Made by a program: the position numbers and the translations under genes | Part shown: positions 23,599-30,930 of the stretch, piece after piece | Layout: every line of letters begins with the position of its first letter | Numbering within the stretch: position 1 is the stretch's first letter | The notes under the pieces: model-generated | The model's input: only the letters and a program-made list of their open reading frames with translations | The model's database searches: none | What the model was told of the DNA's origin: nothing | Source: Bacillota bacterium | GTDB lineage: Bacteria; Bacillota; Clostridia; Christensenellales; CAG-138 | DNA: 51,469 bases | NCBI GenBank assembly: GCA_023395595.1 | Contig: JAEWYO010000091.1 | Span: forward strand, 1 to 51,469 | Direction: 5' to 3'

Positions 23599-24587
23599 AA
23601 AGCTACCCGAACAACGTCAATGAAGAGATCGGCGCGGAAAACGTCATGCGCTGGCACCATGGGCGGACGCGCGGCGTCTACGGCGCACCGGGCGAGCTGG
23701 CGGTGGCTGCGCGCACCACGCCCGGCATGGCGGTGACCGTTGCGGACGGCGGCGGCTGGTTGACGGACGCGAGCGGCAACGGCATCCATTTCTGGAACGA
23801 CGTTTTTGCTGCGACGGCAAGCCTGTTGCAGCTTCCGGTTGCGACCGCGGACGGTGTGCTGAACCGCATCGACCGCGTGATCGTCGAGTGGTCGACGCCC
23901 AACTACACGCAGTTGCCGGAGATCAAGGTGCTCAAGGGAACCAACGCGGTTTCTCCCGTTGCACCTGCACTGACTAACGACGCTTCTCTGCGGCAGATTT
24001 CGCTCGCGCGGATCAGCGTTGCGGCTGGCACGCTCGCGATCACGGCGGGGATGATCACGGACGAGCGGCTGGATGCCGCGGTCTGCGGGATTGTGACCGA
24101 GTCGACCACGGTCGATACGTCCATGGTTGTCGCGCAGTTCAACGAGATTCTCGGAGAAGCACAAAGCCTCGTTAACGACCTGCAGGGGGAAGCGGTGATC
24201 GACCACGCGGCGACGCACGAGCCCGGTGGGGACGACCCGGCGCAGTTTGTGTTCTACGGCGGCGCGCAGGTGCTCACGGACGCGCAGAAAGCGCAGGCAC
24301 GGTCGAATGTCAGCGCAGAGGCCGCGCGATTGCAATTCATCAACACCGTCGTGGACAACGCGTCGTTTGTGTCCAACGCGACTTACGTAGACTTTCCGTT
24401 TCGCGCCACGGTTGCGCTGGCGGGGGTGCTTACGACGATGGTGCCGCATGTGGTATTCGGCGCGGTGGACGCGATCAGCGGAATCTTCGCGCCCGTGGCC
24501 GAGTGCTACAACGGCGGAATCTATCTCTACGCCTCGGAAGTTCCGGCGGCGGACATCACGGTGCCTACGATCATCTGCTGGAGGTGA
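23586..24587 (+). CDS. Baseplate / upper tail-fibre protein
   Basis: A 333-residue protein. The N-terminal 190 residues (VNEEIGAENVMRWHHGRTRG, WLTDASGNGIHFWND, LNRIDRVIVEW, ISLARISVAAG) resemble BppU-like baseplate proteins of Bacillota siphophages. IDHAATHEPGGDDP then introduces a short repeat-like linker, often the attachment point for fibre tips. The C-terminal 90 residues may be the receptor-contact part. The glycine-rich adhesin follows after four bases. Confidence 0.78.
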   Translation: MAQIKSYPNNVNEEIGAENVMRWHHGRTRGVYGAPGELAVAARTTPGMAVTVADGGGWLTDASGNGIHFWNDVFAATASLLQLPVATADGVLNRIDRVIVEWSTPNYTQLPEIKVLKGTNAVSPVAPALTNDASLRQISLARISVAAGTLAITAGMITDERLDAAVCGIVTESTTVDTSMVVAQFNEILGEAQSLVNDLQGEAVIDHAATHEPGGDDPAQFVFYGGAQVLTDAQKAQARSNVSAEAARLQFINTVVDNASFVSNATYVDFPFRATVALAGVLTTMVPHVVFGAVDAISGIFAPVAECYNGGIYLYASEVPAADITVPTIICWR

Positions 24588-24591
24588 GTGG

Positions 24592-25572
24592 ATGAAGCTA
24601 GAAAGAAACCGCGCAGAACGCCGGAGCAAACGAGGCATTCCTATCTTATATAACGGGATTCCATACCTGATCTTTGCGGCGCTCGCTGCGGGCTTTTTGC
24701 TTGGTGCGCCGCAGTTGGCGGCAACATCTTCAATTGCGCAATCAGCGAAGAGCACAACGACCATTTTAGAGCGAAGACAGTTTCCGTTCGCATTCGCTGG
24801 CTATCTCGGCAAGACCAACAGCGTGCTATCCAGAGGTTTTACAGAGAGTGATTTCACCTTCACCGGATCAAAGACGTGGTTGGATGATGGAGACGGCAAC
24901 TGGCGGCTGAAGTTCACCAGCAGCGGCACTTTTACCCCGCAAAAGAATATCACAATTGATATTTTCCTTGTTGGCGGTGGCGGCGGCGGCAGAAATTCAA
25001 CAACACAATATGCAGGTGGTGGTGGCGGCGGTGGTTATACTGGAACTTGGGCATCCATAACTCTCAACGCCAATGTTGCATATACCGTAACGATTGGGGC
25101 TGGCGGAGCTGGCAATGGTGGAACGGGAGGCACTACTTCAATTTCCGGAACGGGCATAAACACGATGTCGAGAACTGGCGGAACCCCCGGCGCTACTTAT
25201 TATTATGGCGGAAATGGTGGTTCGGGTGGCGGCGCTGACGGGCCAGATGGATATGGCGGCAGTGATGGGAGTGTTGGTGGTGGCGATTACCGTGGTAATT
25301 ATCGTGGATCGGGACAAGGAACTACCACCAGAGAATTTGGAGAAACAAGCGGTGCTCTTTACGCGGGTGGCGGTAGTGGTGGCGGCGAGTGGTCGGTGAG
25401 TGGTTCTGCTGGCGCGGGCGGTGGCGGTAAAGGTGGAGACGCAGGGTACAATGGTGCCGCTGGAACGACCAATCTGGGTGGCGGCGGCGGTGGCGGTGGA
25501 TGTAATGGAAGCGCCGTTAGAGCTGGAGCAGCGGGCGGTTCGGGAATTGCCGTCATCCGCAATGCAAGATAA
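24592..25572 (+). CDS. Glycine-rich tail-tip adhesin
   Basis: A 326-residue protein. Residues 1-45 hold a basic start and a hydrophobic stretch (GIPYLIFAALAAGFLLGAPQ). Residues 75-125 form a small beta domain (WRLKFTSSGTFTPQKNITID, IFLVGGGGGG). From about 125 on the protein is a glycine-rich array with GGG/GGGG blocks, Thr, Ser and Tyr, ending GGSGIAVIRNAR. This architecture matches the glycine-rich phage domain found in tail fibres, comparable in style to the polyglycine host-range adhesin gp38 of T-even phages. The loops between Gly blocks are likely variable receptor-binding segments. The start at 24592 follows GAGG; the frame is open upstream inside the previous gene. Confidence 0.8.
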   Translation: MKLERNRAERRSKRGIPILYNGIPYLIFAALAAGFLLGAPQLAATSSIAQSAKSTTTILERRQFPFAFAGYLGKTNSVLSRGFTESDFTFTGSKTWLDDGDGNWRLKFTSSGTFTPQKNITIDIFLVGGGGGGRNSTTQYAGGGGGGGYTGTWASITLNANVAYTVTIGAGGAGNGGTGGTTSISGTGINTMSRTGGTPGATYYYGGNGGSGGGADGPDGYGGSDGSVGGGDYRGNYRGSGQGTTTREFGETSGALYAGGGSGGGEWSVSGSAGAGGGGKGGDAGYNGAAGTTNLGGGGGGGGCNGSAVRAGAAGGSGIAVIRNAR

Positions 25573-25582
25573 GGAGGACGAT

Positions 25583-25810
25583 ATGGGGCCGAGAACATTT
25601 GCGCTGATTGAAGTCGGCGTGGTTGTGAACACTATCTCGATGTACGCAAAGAATCTGGCGGACTTTCCGAACGCGGTGCTTGCGGTGGATCGCCCCGTTA
25701 CGATCGGGGATCGGTACGAGGGCGGTGTTTTCCTGCGGGATGGTGTTCCGCTATTAACATATGAAGAGATCGCCACGGCAGCGCCGCCGGAGGACACGCC
25801 CACAGGATAA
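25583..25810 (+). CDS. Small tail-associated hypothetical protein
   Basis: A 75-residue protein directly after the adhesin gene behind AAGGAGG. It contains TFALIEVGVVVNTISMYAKN and VTIGDRYEGGVFLRDGVPLL, a compact form that is common downstream of fibre genes in clostridial phages. It may be a fibre chaperone or a small tail component. Its stop is followed by a terminator, so it ends the structural operon. Confidence 0.7.
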   Translation: MGPRTFALIEVGVVVNTISMYAKNLADFPNAVLAVDRPVTIGDRYEGGVFLRDGVPLLTYEEIATAAPPEDTPTG

Positions 25811-25816
25811 CTCACT

Positions 25817-25836
25817 GAGCCGAAAGGCTCTTTTTT
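25817..25836 (+). terminator. Terminator between tail and lysis genes
   Basis: GAGCC GAAA GGCTC (25817-25830) followed by six T residues. Readthrough or a separate promoter must serve the lysis genes. Confidence 0.8.
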
Positions 25837-25882
25837 GTTAGAAATGCGTTCCGCAATTTGCAGGAACAGGAGGAATCACAAC

Positions 25883-26164
25883 TTGGAGGCAATCGAACGC
25901 AAGGAGTATGAGGTGCAAAAGCGGCTCTGCGACGACCGATTCAGCCGGGATAAAGAAGCGATCACGCAAAACGACACGGCGATCGCAAACCTCACGCGGC
26001 TCGTGACCGAGATGGCGACCATGCAGAAGCAGTCCATGGCGCAGACCGCGGATCAGGAAACGCGCATCCGTGCGTTGGAAAGCAGAGGCGGCATCTGGCT
26101 CGACCGGATCGCCTCGCTCGCGCTGGGTGCGCTGATCGCGTATCTTGCGTCGCTTGTCTTTTGA
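25883..26164 (+). CDS. XhlA-like lysis-associated membrane protein
   Basis: A 93-residue protein starting at TTG 25883, chosen because AGGAGG lies nine bases upstream. Residues 1-65 are a charged coiled coil (EREYEV-like start, AIANLTRLVTEMATMQKQSM). Residues 70-92 are one membrane span (IASLALGALIAYLASLVF). This is the XhlA/haemolysin pattern, in which a small anchored protein works with a holin and endolysin in lysis. It heads the lysis cassette. Confidence 0.75.
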   Translation: MEAIERKEYEVQKRLCDDRFSRDKEAITQNDTAIANLTRLVTEMATMQKQSMAQTADQETRIRALESRGGIWLDRIASLALGALIAYLASLVF

Positions 26165-26176
26165 GAGGAGGGCTAT

Positions 26177-26953
26177 ATGAACATCAAGATCGGACACGCC
26201 GTCATGGACGAGCTGGGCAAGACGATCGGCGCGACCCCAGGTGACCAAACCGGCAAAGAGATTGCGATCAGCACGTGGTACGCGAAGAACAAGGCCGGAC
26301 GCGTGTGGCGATACTATCTCGAATGCACAGACTCAGCCATGGCGGAGCGCGCGGCGCAATACATGGAGCAGATCTGCGCGGACGATGGATTTGGCTATTC
26401 GCAGGGCAAAACGCAGCGCTGGGACGGCTACCGATCGATAAAGGCGAACGGCGGTGTGGCTTCCGGCGCGCGCGGCGATTTCGACTGCAGCACGCTGGTG
26501 ATTAGCTGCTACATTCTGGCGGGGCTGGACATGGCCCCGGATGGCTATACGGGTAACATGCGCGCAAAGCTGCTCGCGACAGGCAAGTTCAAATCTTACA
26601 GCGATAGCGCGCACATCAGCGCAGACAAGCTCGCCAAACGCGGCGGAATCTACCTGCGCAACGGGCACACGCTGATGGCGCTGGAGGACTGCAGTGGAGC
26701 AGGCGGCGAAAGCGGTACAACCGACACAAGCAATCTCACAATCGTTGGCAAGATCATCGTGGACGAGATCAACAAGTGGTGCAACGTGCGCAGCGGGCCG
26801 GGGTTGGAGTATACGATCGTTGGCAAAGCAAAGAAAAACGACACCTACAACATTTATGGTGCCGTTGAGGACTGGTATATGGTCGATTACAACGGGTCGG
26901 TCGGCTACCTCTATGGCGATCTCGCGTCCGAATTGCTGCCTGGTAATGTGTGA
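26177..26953 (+). CDS. Endolysin: NlpC/P60-like peptidase with SH3b domain
   Basis: A 258-residue cell-wall hydrolase. The catalytic Cys is in ARGDFDCSTLVISCY (about residue 103) and the His in RNGHTLMALED (about 164), in the order of NlpC/P60-type peptidases; the fold has an alpha N-terminal part (about 40-100). A Thr/Ser/Gly linker (175-185) leads to an SH3b wall-binding domain (NKWCNVRSGPGLEYTIVGKA ... WYMVDYNGSVGYLYGDLASE). There is no signal peptide, so release depends on the holin. Peptidoglycan cross-bridge or stem peptide is the likely target. Confidence 0.88.
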   Translation: MNIKIGHAVMDELGKTIGATPGDQTGKEIAISTWYAKNKAGRVWRYYLECTDSAMAERAAQYMEQICADDGFGYSQGKTQRWDGYRSIKANGGVASGARGDFDCSTLVISCYILAGLDMAPDGYTGNMRAKLLATGKFKSYSDSAHISADKLAKRGGIYLRNGHTLMALEDCSGAGGESGTTDTSNLTIVGKIIVDEINKWCNVRSGPGLEYTIVGKAKKNDTYNIYGAVEDWYMVDYNGSVGYLYGDLASELLPGNV

Positions 26954-26962
26954 GATGCAAGC

Positions 26963-27226
26963 ATGACGAAGATACCGACGCTGGCGAAGTTCATCGTGCT
27001 GTCTATGGTAGCGATTACGGTCTATACCGTCATGCTTCTGTGGTTGCGGGTGCGGTACGACTTCTGGATCGACACGGAGTATTCCCGCCTCTGGCATGGC
27101 TTCTGGGGCTCTGAAATCTTCCTCTGCTCAGGCCTTAAAACGGGCAAGCTGATCCTCGGACGCGTCAACCCGTTCACCGGGCGGGACAGTTCAATAAAAA
27201 CAAACAGCGATGACGCTGTGGGATAA
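26963..27226 (+). CDS. Small membrane protein of the lysis cassette
   Basis: An 87-residue protein with one N-terminal membrane span (FIVLSMVAITVYTVMLLWL, about 11-29) and a soluble C-terminal part with several aromatic residues (YSRLWHGFWGSEIF). It lies between endolysin and holin genes with short gaps. Possible roles are an antiholin or a lysis accessory; nothing decisive is visible. Confidence 0.65.
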   Translation: MTKIPTLAKFIVLSMVAITVYTVMLLWLRVRYDFWIDTEYSRLWHGFWGSEIFLCSGLKTGKLILGRVNPFTGRDSSIKTNSDDAVG

Positions 27227-27242
27227 ATGAAAGGAGATTATT

Positions 27243-27542
27243 ATGGATTTGGCAAATTTGATTATCTTGGCGCTATTTGTGGAGGCGATCGTGCAGACGA
27301 TCAAGCCCATCTGGGACAAGACGGCGGGCAAGATCACCGTCGCGGAGATCGTGAGTATGGCACTCGGCGTTGTGATCGCGGTGGTTGCAAAGATCAACTT
27401 CCTCGCGGGCATCCTTGATGTAACGCAACCGGTATTACAGTATGCATTGTATGCGCTCACCGGTGTGGCGCTGGGCAGAGGGCCGAGCTTTGTGCATGAT
27501 TTGTGGGGGAAGATCAAGAAAAGCGGCATAACGGTGAAGTAA
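27243..27542 (+). CDS. Holin-like membrane protein
   Basis: A 99-residue protein with an N-terminal hydrophobic helix (LANLIILALFVEAIVQTIKP), a second span (IVSMALGVVIAVVAKINFL) and a third (VLQYALYALTGVALGRG), then a charged tail (HDLWGKIKKSG). It is a typical small phage holin that would form pores for the endolysin. It is the last phage gene; GC content drops sharply after its stop. GGAG lies nine bases before the ATG. Confidence 0.78.
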   Translation: MDLANLIILALFVEAIVQTIKPIWDKTAGKITVAEIVSMALGVVIAVVAKINFLAGILDVTQPVLQYALYALTGVALGRGPSFVHDLWGKIKKSGITVK

Positions 27543-27665
27543 AGACGGAAACGATTGCATAGTATTCGAAAGAGTCGAGTATTTATCGATTACAGTTTAC
27601 AGAGACCATACGAGGATGAGACTCAATATTTACAAACAGAAACACAAATAAACAGTCATAATGGA

Positions 27666-27694
27666 TTGACCGTACGCTAGATTTAGTATAGAAT
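27666..27694 (+). promoter_or_regulatory. Promoter of the leader RNA / polysaccharide operon
   Basis: TTGACC (27666-27671), a 17-base spacer, and TAGAAT (27689-27694): five of six matches in each element. Transcription would begin near 27701 and enter the structured leader. It is the only strong promoter-like match I see in this gap. Confidence 0.65.
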
Positions 27695-27700
27695 TGTAAA

Positions 27701-28031
27701 AAACTATGACGGATGCGTTACAAGTGTGTTCAAAATGAACACAAGGCATAATGCGTTACGAAGTAACAAATCCGGCAAGCCGCCAAGAGAACAGGCCAAA
27801 TAAATTGCATAGCGCGGCTGGCGGCAACATCACGGATTAGTAAATACCTTCATGCAAGCAGACGCTGAGAGTTCAGCGGTGCTTTTGCCGAAGGGATCAA
27901 CGTTTCGCCAAATCCGACTAAGCCGGAATGGCGAAGCTATGCCGTTTTCATGAACAGAATCTGTGGAGCTTTAAAACAAAAGATAGATGAAACGGAACGC
28001 CTTTGAGTGAAAACTCAAAGGCGGTTTTTTT
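27701..28031 (+). ncRNA. Structured leader RNA of unknown class ahead of the polysaccharide genes
   Basis: From the predicted start to a terminator, about 330 nt hold ordered hairpins. TGTGTTC/GAACACA pairs 27725-27731 with 27737-27743, and GTTAC/GTAAC pairs 27755-27759 with 27763-27767. A domain closed by AATCCG/CGGATT (27769-27774, 27833-27838) contains GCCGCCA/TGGCGGC (27779-27785, 27819-27825). CGCTGA/TCAGCG (27863-27868, 27873-27878) sits on an AGCA/TGCT stem. TTCGCCA/TGGCGAA (27904-27910, 27929-27935) encloses TCCG/CGGA (27913-27916, 27924-27927). The end is an intrinsic terminator. A structured leader plus terminator before a biosynthetic operon suggests a riboswitch or antitermination element, but I recognise no known class. 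A free-standing RNA is also possible. Confidence 0.55.
27998..28031 (+). terminator. Terminator ending the leader RNA
   Basis: CGCCTTTGAG (27998-28007) pairs with CTCAAAGGCG (28014-28023) over a six-base loop, followed by a T run. It lies 33 bp upstream of the ugd remnant, so downstream genes require readthrough or another promoter. Confidence 0.85.
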
Positions 28032-28063
28032 AGTTGAAAACAGTTTTCGAAAGGAAAAGGATT

Positions 28064-28153
28064 ATGAAGATTGCGGTTGCTGGTGTGGGGTATGTCGGTT
28101 TGTCTTTGGCGGTTTTGTTTGCACAGAATCACAAGAAGGACAGTAACGGGTAA
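28064..28153 (+). pseudogene. Remnant of a UDP-glucose 6-dehydrogenase (ugd) 5' end
   Basis: A 29-codon frame begins MKIAVAGVGYVGLSLAVLFA followed by QNHK, the NAD-binding GxGYVG start of UDP-glucose dehydrogenases. It then loses similarity (KDSNG) and stops. A good ribosome site (AAGGAAAAGG) precedes it. A full enzyme has about 390 residues, so nearly all of the gene is gone. The remnant marks a deletion or recombination point between the leader RNA and the first intact polysaccharide gene. It could still be translated as a short peptide. Confidence 0.75.
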
Positions 28154-28255
28154 GCCTCCAGAAATTGTGAGCTGCAATAGGTAAGTGTCAAATAGTTACT
28201 TTTCCTAGGTGCAAGACAAAACTGAGAAGGCAGCATTTGTAGGGAGATTTGCTCG

Positions 28256-28921
28256 ATGAACGAAGATAAGCAACAATACGGATTCAATGGGGTATACAAC
28301 AGACTTATAAAGCACATCTTGGATTTTTTCCTAGCTTTATTTCTTGGGATTATATTGACCCCCTTTTATATCATAACAGCCATAGCTGTGGCTTTAGAGG
28401 ATGGCTTCCCGGTTTTTTACAGACCACAACGCGGCGGATATCAAGATAGACCTTTCCGAATTATTAAATTTAGAACAATGGTAAAAAACGCAGATTCAAT
28501 TGGAGGAGGAACTACTGCGCTAAATGATCCGAGAATAACAAGAGTTGGTAACGTTCTTAGAAAAACAAAACTAGATGAAACTCCTCAGCTATTCAATATA
28601 TTAAATGGAACAATGAGTTTTATTGGCCCAAGACCAGAACTGATCCAATATACGTCCCAATATGAAGGAGAAGAGGAACTAATTTTTGAAGTACGTCCAG
28701 GCATTACCGATTTTAGTTCGTTAGAATTCATCAATCTTGATGAGATAGTTGGATCGGGTGATGCAGATAAAGTGTATGAGAGTTACATTTTAGCGAGGAA
28801 AAACCAACTCCGAATCAAGTACGCTAAAGAAGTATCTTTCAAAACTGACCTAAAGCTTTTTTTTGATACAGTTATCCGCGTATTACAGAAAGTACTGAAG
28901 TTAGTAAGGGATAAAGAGTAA
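28256..28921 (+). CDS. Polyprenyl-phosphate sugar-1-phosphate transferase (initiating enzyme)
   Basis: A 221-residue member of the bacterial sugar transferase family (PglC/WcaJ C-terminal type). One N-terminal hydrophobic segment (LDFFLALFLGIILTPFYIIT, about 22-41) is followed by the catalytic core: VFYRPQRGGYQDRPFRIIKF, RTMVKNAD, KTKLDETPQLFNILNGTMSF and IGPRPEL. It starts repeat-unit synthesis by placing a sugar phosphate on undecaprenyl phosphate at the inner face of the membrane. It is the first intact gene of the cargo cluster. Which sugar it uses cannot be read; an N-acetylhexosamine or derivative is likely, given the nucleotide sugars encoded nearby. Confidence 0.93.
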   Translation: MNEDKQQYGFNGVYNRLIKHILDFFLALFLGIILTPFYIITAIAVALEDGFPVFYRPQRGGYQDRPFRIIKFRTMVKNADSIGGGTTALNDPRITRVGNVLRKTKLDETPQLFNILNGTMSFIGPRPELIQYTSQYEGEEELIFEVRPGITDFSSLEFINLDEIVGSGDADKVYESYILARKNQLRIKYAKEVSFKTDLKLFFDTVIRVLQKVLKLVRDKE

Positions 28922-28968
28922 TTCGCGTGAATATGAACTAATCAGAATTTGAGGCGTAAGGACTACAA

Positions 28969-29922
28969 ATGGAATATATAGTTTTAAAAAACTCAGATCT
29001 ACGAGTATCACGTTTTTGCATGGGTGGCTGCCCCATGGGGGGGTATGGATGGGGGAATGTTCAAGAACAAGATTTAATTGATTCCATCAACCTTGCTCTC
29101 GATAGTGGAGTGAATTTCTTCGATACGGCTGACACTTATGGGTTGGGACAATCAGAGAGAACGCTGGCAAAAGGATTGGCTAAAAGGCGCTCTGAAGTTG
29201 TTATTGAAACGAAATTTGGCGTGCGCACTTTGAATGGTAAAACGGTATATGATAATTCACCTGCTTATATTCAGGAAGCTCTTGAGAAAAGTCTTCAAAG
29301 ACTGAACACGGATTATGTAGATATTTACCTTATTCATTATAGAGACGGAGTAACACCTATTGAGGATGTGATTGGAAAACTGGAAGATTTAAAAAAGGAA
29401 GGGAAGATTAGGTACTATGGACTTTCTAATCTTGAAGAGGATGATTTGGAAGGACTATTACCTTACAAAGGACATTTTGTTTGCTGTCAAGATGAGTTTT
29501 CTCTAGCGTGTCGTAGAAATGAGAGAGCATTGAAAATGCTCCAGGATAAGCTCGATGTCTCACCGATGACTTGGGGAAGCCTTGGACAGGGAATTCTGAC
29601 CGGAAAGTATACAAGAGATAACGTGAGCTTTGGTCCTGATGATAGAAGAAGCCGTGAGATTTATGTGAATTTTCACGGTGAAAAGCTTAGGAAGAATCTG
29701 ATAATAGTAGATGAGCTAAGAGAAATTGCAAATTCTCGATGCAAGAGCATCGCGTCTTGCGCGATCCGATATATTTTGGATTATCTACCTGAGTCGGTTA
29801 TTATTGCAGGCGTGAAAAGGCCGACTCAATTGATTTCAAATCTTGAGGCGATGGATTGGAGTTTTAGTAATTCTGAACTGCAAAGGCTAAGTACTATATC
29901 AGCATTTGGAGAGGAATCATGA
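28969..29922 (+). CDS. Aldo/keto reductase
   Basis: A 317-residue NAD(P)H-dependent oxidoreductase. The catalytic tetrad is visible as D-x-x-x-Y in FFDTADTYGLGQSE (about 45-58), Lys in VVIETKFGV (about 83) and His in IYLIHYRDG (about 124). The C-terminal cofactor-binding part is SVIIAGVKRPTQLISNLEAM. It overlaps the transketolase N-terminal subunit gene by 4 bp and is therefore probably part of the same biochemical step. In this setting it may reduce a keto sugar or a sugar-derived aldehyde before or after activation (inference). Confidence 0.9.
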   Translation: MEYIVLKNSDLRVSRFCMGGCPMGGYGWGNVQEQDLIDSINLALDSGVNFFDTADTYGLGQSERTLAKGLAKRRSEVVIETKFGVRTLNGKTVYDNSPAYIQEALEKSLQRLNTDYVDIYLIHYRDGVTPIEDVIGKLEDLKKEGKIRYYGLSNLEEDDLEGLLPYKGHFVCCQDEFSLACRRNERALKMLQDKLDVSPMTWGSLGQGILTGKYTRDNVSFGPDDRRSREIYVNFHGEKLRKNLIIVDELREIANSRCKSIASCAIRYILDYLPESVIIAGVKRPTQLISNLEAMDWSFSNSELQRLSTISAFGEES

Positions 29923-30917
29923 CAAGCGAACAATTAGCATGGAAAATTAGAAGACATGGTGTCGAAATGACACACCTTTCTGGCGGAAGCCACATAGGCG
30001 CCATCATGTCTGTTGCTGACATAATGGCCGTACTATATACGGATATTCTAAAATACGACTGTGCAAGCCCAAATTGGACTGGGAGAGATCGGTTTATCCT
30101 TAGTAAAGGACACGCTGGTGCATCTGTTTATGCGGCACTTGCAGAAAATGGTTTCTTTTCGGTTGAAGAATTAAAAACACATTATGCAAACGGAAGCAGA
30201 TTATCTGGTCATGTTTCTCATCATGTACCGGGAGTCGATTTTTCAACAGGATCGCTTGGACACGGATTATCTGTCGGAACGGGGATGGCGTATGCTTTTA
30301 AAAAGGATGGAAGAAGCAATAGAGTTTTCGTCGTAATGGGTGATGGCGAATGTAACGAAGGATCTGTCTGGGAAGCCGCATTGTTTGCAAACCATTTCAG
30401 ACTAAACAATATTGTGGCAATAATTGACCATAATCATATGCAAAGCCTCGATTTTACGGAAAACACAATTGAGATGGGAAATCTCGCAGAAAAATGGGGC
30501 GCTTTTGGCTGGAATACAATCGAGACTAATGGCAATAATCACGACGAATTAAAAGAAGCCTTTAGAAAAGCAAATGAAAAAATGAGCATAGAGCCCCACA
30601 AACCAACAGTCATTATAGCAAACACTACAAAAGGATGTGGAGTGTCCTATATGCGGAACGACATTCTTTGGCATTATCGTTTCCCGCACGATGGCTGGGA
30701 ATATGATTGTGCTGTAAATGAGCTTTACAAGAACAAGCCAGAGGGCGTTGAGGATCCATATACACCTAATGGAATTAAGGATGCTAATTCTCCAACGGAA
30801 CACGACGATATTAATAGAGACCATTCTTTCTCTCAAACTTGGCGTACAACATATCCAGAGAAGATGAGGAGAGTTGACGCGCGGTCCGGAAGTGACGAAA
30901 AAGTTCATTTAGTCTAA
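29919..30917 (+). CDS. Transketolase-like N-terminal subunit
   Basis: A 332-residue thiamine-diphosphate-binding subunit of a split transketolase. Signs are RFILSKGHAGASVYAALAEN, the His-rich GHVSHHVPGVDFSTGSLGHG and the cofactor motif VVMGDGECNEGSVWEAALFA followed by NNIVAIIDHN. Split-transketolase N subunits are usually near 270-280 residues; this one has a C-terminal extension of about 55 residues after the family part (from about ELYKNKPEGVED). It is paired with the C subunit 13 bp downstream. Split transketolases in polysaccharide loci are thought to build unusual sugars by two-carbon transfer. Confidence 0.92.
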   Translation: MTSEQLAWKIRRHGVEMTHLSGGSHIGAIMSVADIMAVLYTDILKYDCASPNWTGRDRFILSKGHAGASVYAALAENGFFSVEELKTHYANGSRLSGHVSHHVPGVDFSTGSLGHGLSVGTGMAYAFKKDGRSNRVFVVMGDGECNEGSVWEAALFANHFRLNNIVAIIDHNHMQSLDFTENTIEMGNLAEKWGAFGWNTIETNGNNHDELKEAFRKANEKMSIEPHKPTVIIANTTKGCGVSYMRNDILWHYRFPHDGWEYDCAVNELYKNKPEGVEDPYTPNGIKDANSPTEHDDINRDHSFSQTWRTTYPEKMRRVDARSGSDEKVHLV

Positions 30918-30930
30918 GGAGATACTCGAG

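Noticed and set aside
27887..27900. GCCGAAGGGATCAA in the leader resembles part of a glycine riboswitch
   Set aside because: The partner segments (GGAGAG and the CTCTCAGG-like strand) are absent, and the stems around it do not match the glycine aptamer. No known riboswitch class was assigned.
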